A stretch of 5,357 nucleotides of DNA, from positions 1 to 5,357 of the forward strand of contig JALHUC010000564.1 of NCBI GenBank assembly GCA_022865845.1. The letters run 5' to 3'. A program made the translations under genes and the position numbers. Each line of letters opens with the position of its first letter. The stretch's first letter is position 1. This DNA is from a bacterium (GTDB lineage: Bacteria; BMS3Abin14). The notes below the pieces were generated by a model. It was not told the origin of the DNA. It ran no database searches and was given only the letters and a program-made list of their open reading frames with translations. Positions 5,265-5,357 of the stretch are shown here, in pieces.

Positions 5265-5357
5265 TCTCCCAGCCTCCATTTTTTACCCGGACCATCACGA
5301 GGGAATCCACAGACAGACCGTTATGGTCTTCGGGCGACATGTTGAATGTACCGTTGA
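5254..5357 (-). CDS. ABC transporter substrate-binding protein (LivJ/LivK type), C-terminal end only
   Basis: Only the last 33 codons lie in the window; the frame enters at 5355 and ends with TGA at 5256-5254. The tail contains NMSPEDHNGL followed by LVMVRVKNGGWEIV. A late S-P-x-D-H-x-G-L motif, then a short beta strand and an x-N-G-x-W-x-x-V ending, is typical of periplasmic binding proteins of branched-chain amino acid/amide ABC transporters (Peripla_BP_6 family). The other two minus-strand frames here close early (TGA near 5297, TAA near 5322). The gene runs into iorA and overlaps its start, so both belong to one transcript, and its ligand may be a substrate or precursor of the IorAB/PaaK enzymes. 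The match rests on a short piece, so the ligand class is uncertain. Confidence 0.65.
   Translation of the reverse strand, partial: NGTFNMSPEDHNGLSVDSLVMVRVKNGGWEIVP
5273..5277 (-). promoter_or_regulatory. Probable ribosome binding site of iorA
   Basis: GGAGG on the minus strand, 8 nt before the TTG at 5264. It overlaps the G of the alternative ATG (5279-5277), so the two starts would exclude each other for a single ribosome. It lies inside the last codons of the upstream binding-protein gene. Confidence 0.5.

Overview
The window holds five protein genes, all on the minus strand, and one gene-free stretch of about 490 bases. The content suggests a strict or facultative anaerobe. The central genes encode a ferredoxin-dependent indolepyruvate oxidoreductase with its own 2[4Fe-4S] domain, followed by a phenylacetate-CoA ligase. 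The fairly GC-rich base composition, the linkage of ior, paaK and a branched-chain-amino-acid-type ABC transporter, and the short-period intergenic repeats fit a Desulfobacterota (former Deltaproteobacteria)-like genome. That placement is an inference from gene content, not from a phylogenetic marker.

Layout, read right to left in the direction of transcription. (1) 5357-5254 is the last 33 codons of an ABC-transporter substrate-binding protein of the LivJ/LivK type, cut by the window edge. (2) iorA (stop at 3384) overlaps the end of that gene; a very strong perfect hairpin lies just inside its 5' end. (3) iorB follows after 2 nt, if the start with the better ribosome binding site is used. 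(4) paaK follows after 47 nt. Genes 1-4 look like one operon. (5) 1528-1041 is non-coding and built from several short degenerate tandem arrays (7- and 8-bp periods), two hairpin-forming repeat elements and a G-quadruplex-capable tract just after paaK. (6) 1040-1 is a major facilitator superfamily transporter whose 3' end lies outside the window.

How the genes may work together: IorAB interconverts aryl-pyruvates (indolepyruvate, phenylpyruvate, 4-hydroxyphenylpyruvate) and aryl-acetyl-CoA with ferredoxin as electron carrier. The PaaK-type ligase makes aryl-acetyl-CoA from the free aryl-acetic acid with ATP. Both meet at aryl-acetyl-CoA. The operon could therefore salvage external aryl-acetates into aromatic amino acids (reductive direction) or funnel aromatic amino acids and aryl-acetates into one CoA-thioester pool (oxidative direction). 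The linked binding protein would supply the substrate. No aminotransferase or ring-degrading enzyme is visible to settle the direction.

No tRNA, rRNA, CRISPR array, insertion sequence or convincing intrinsic terminator was seen.
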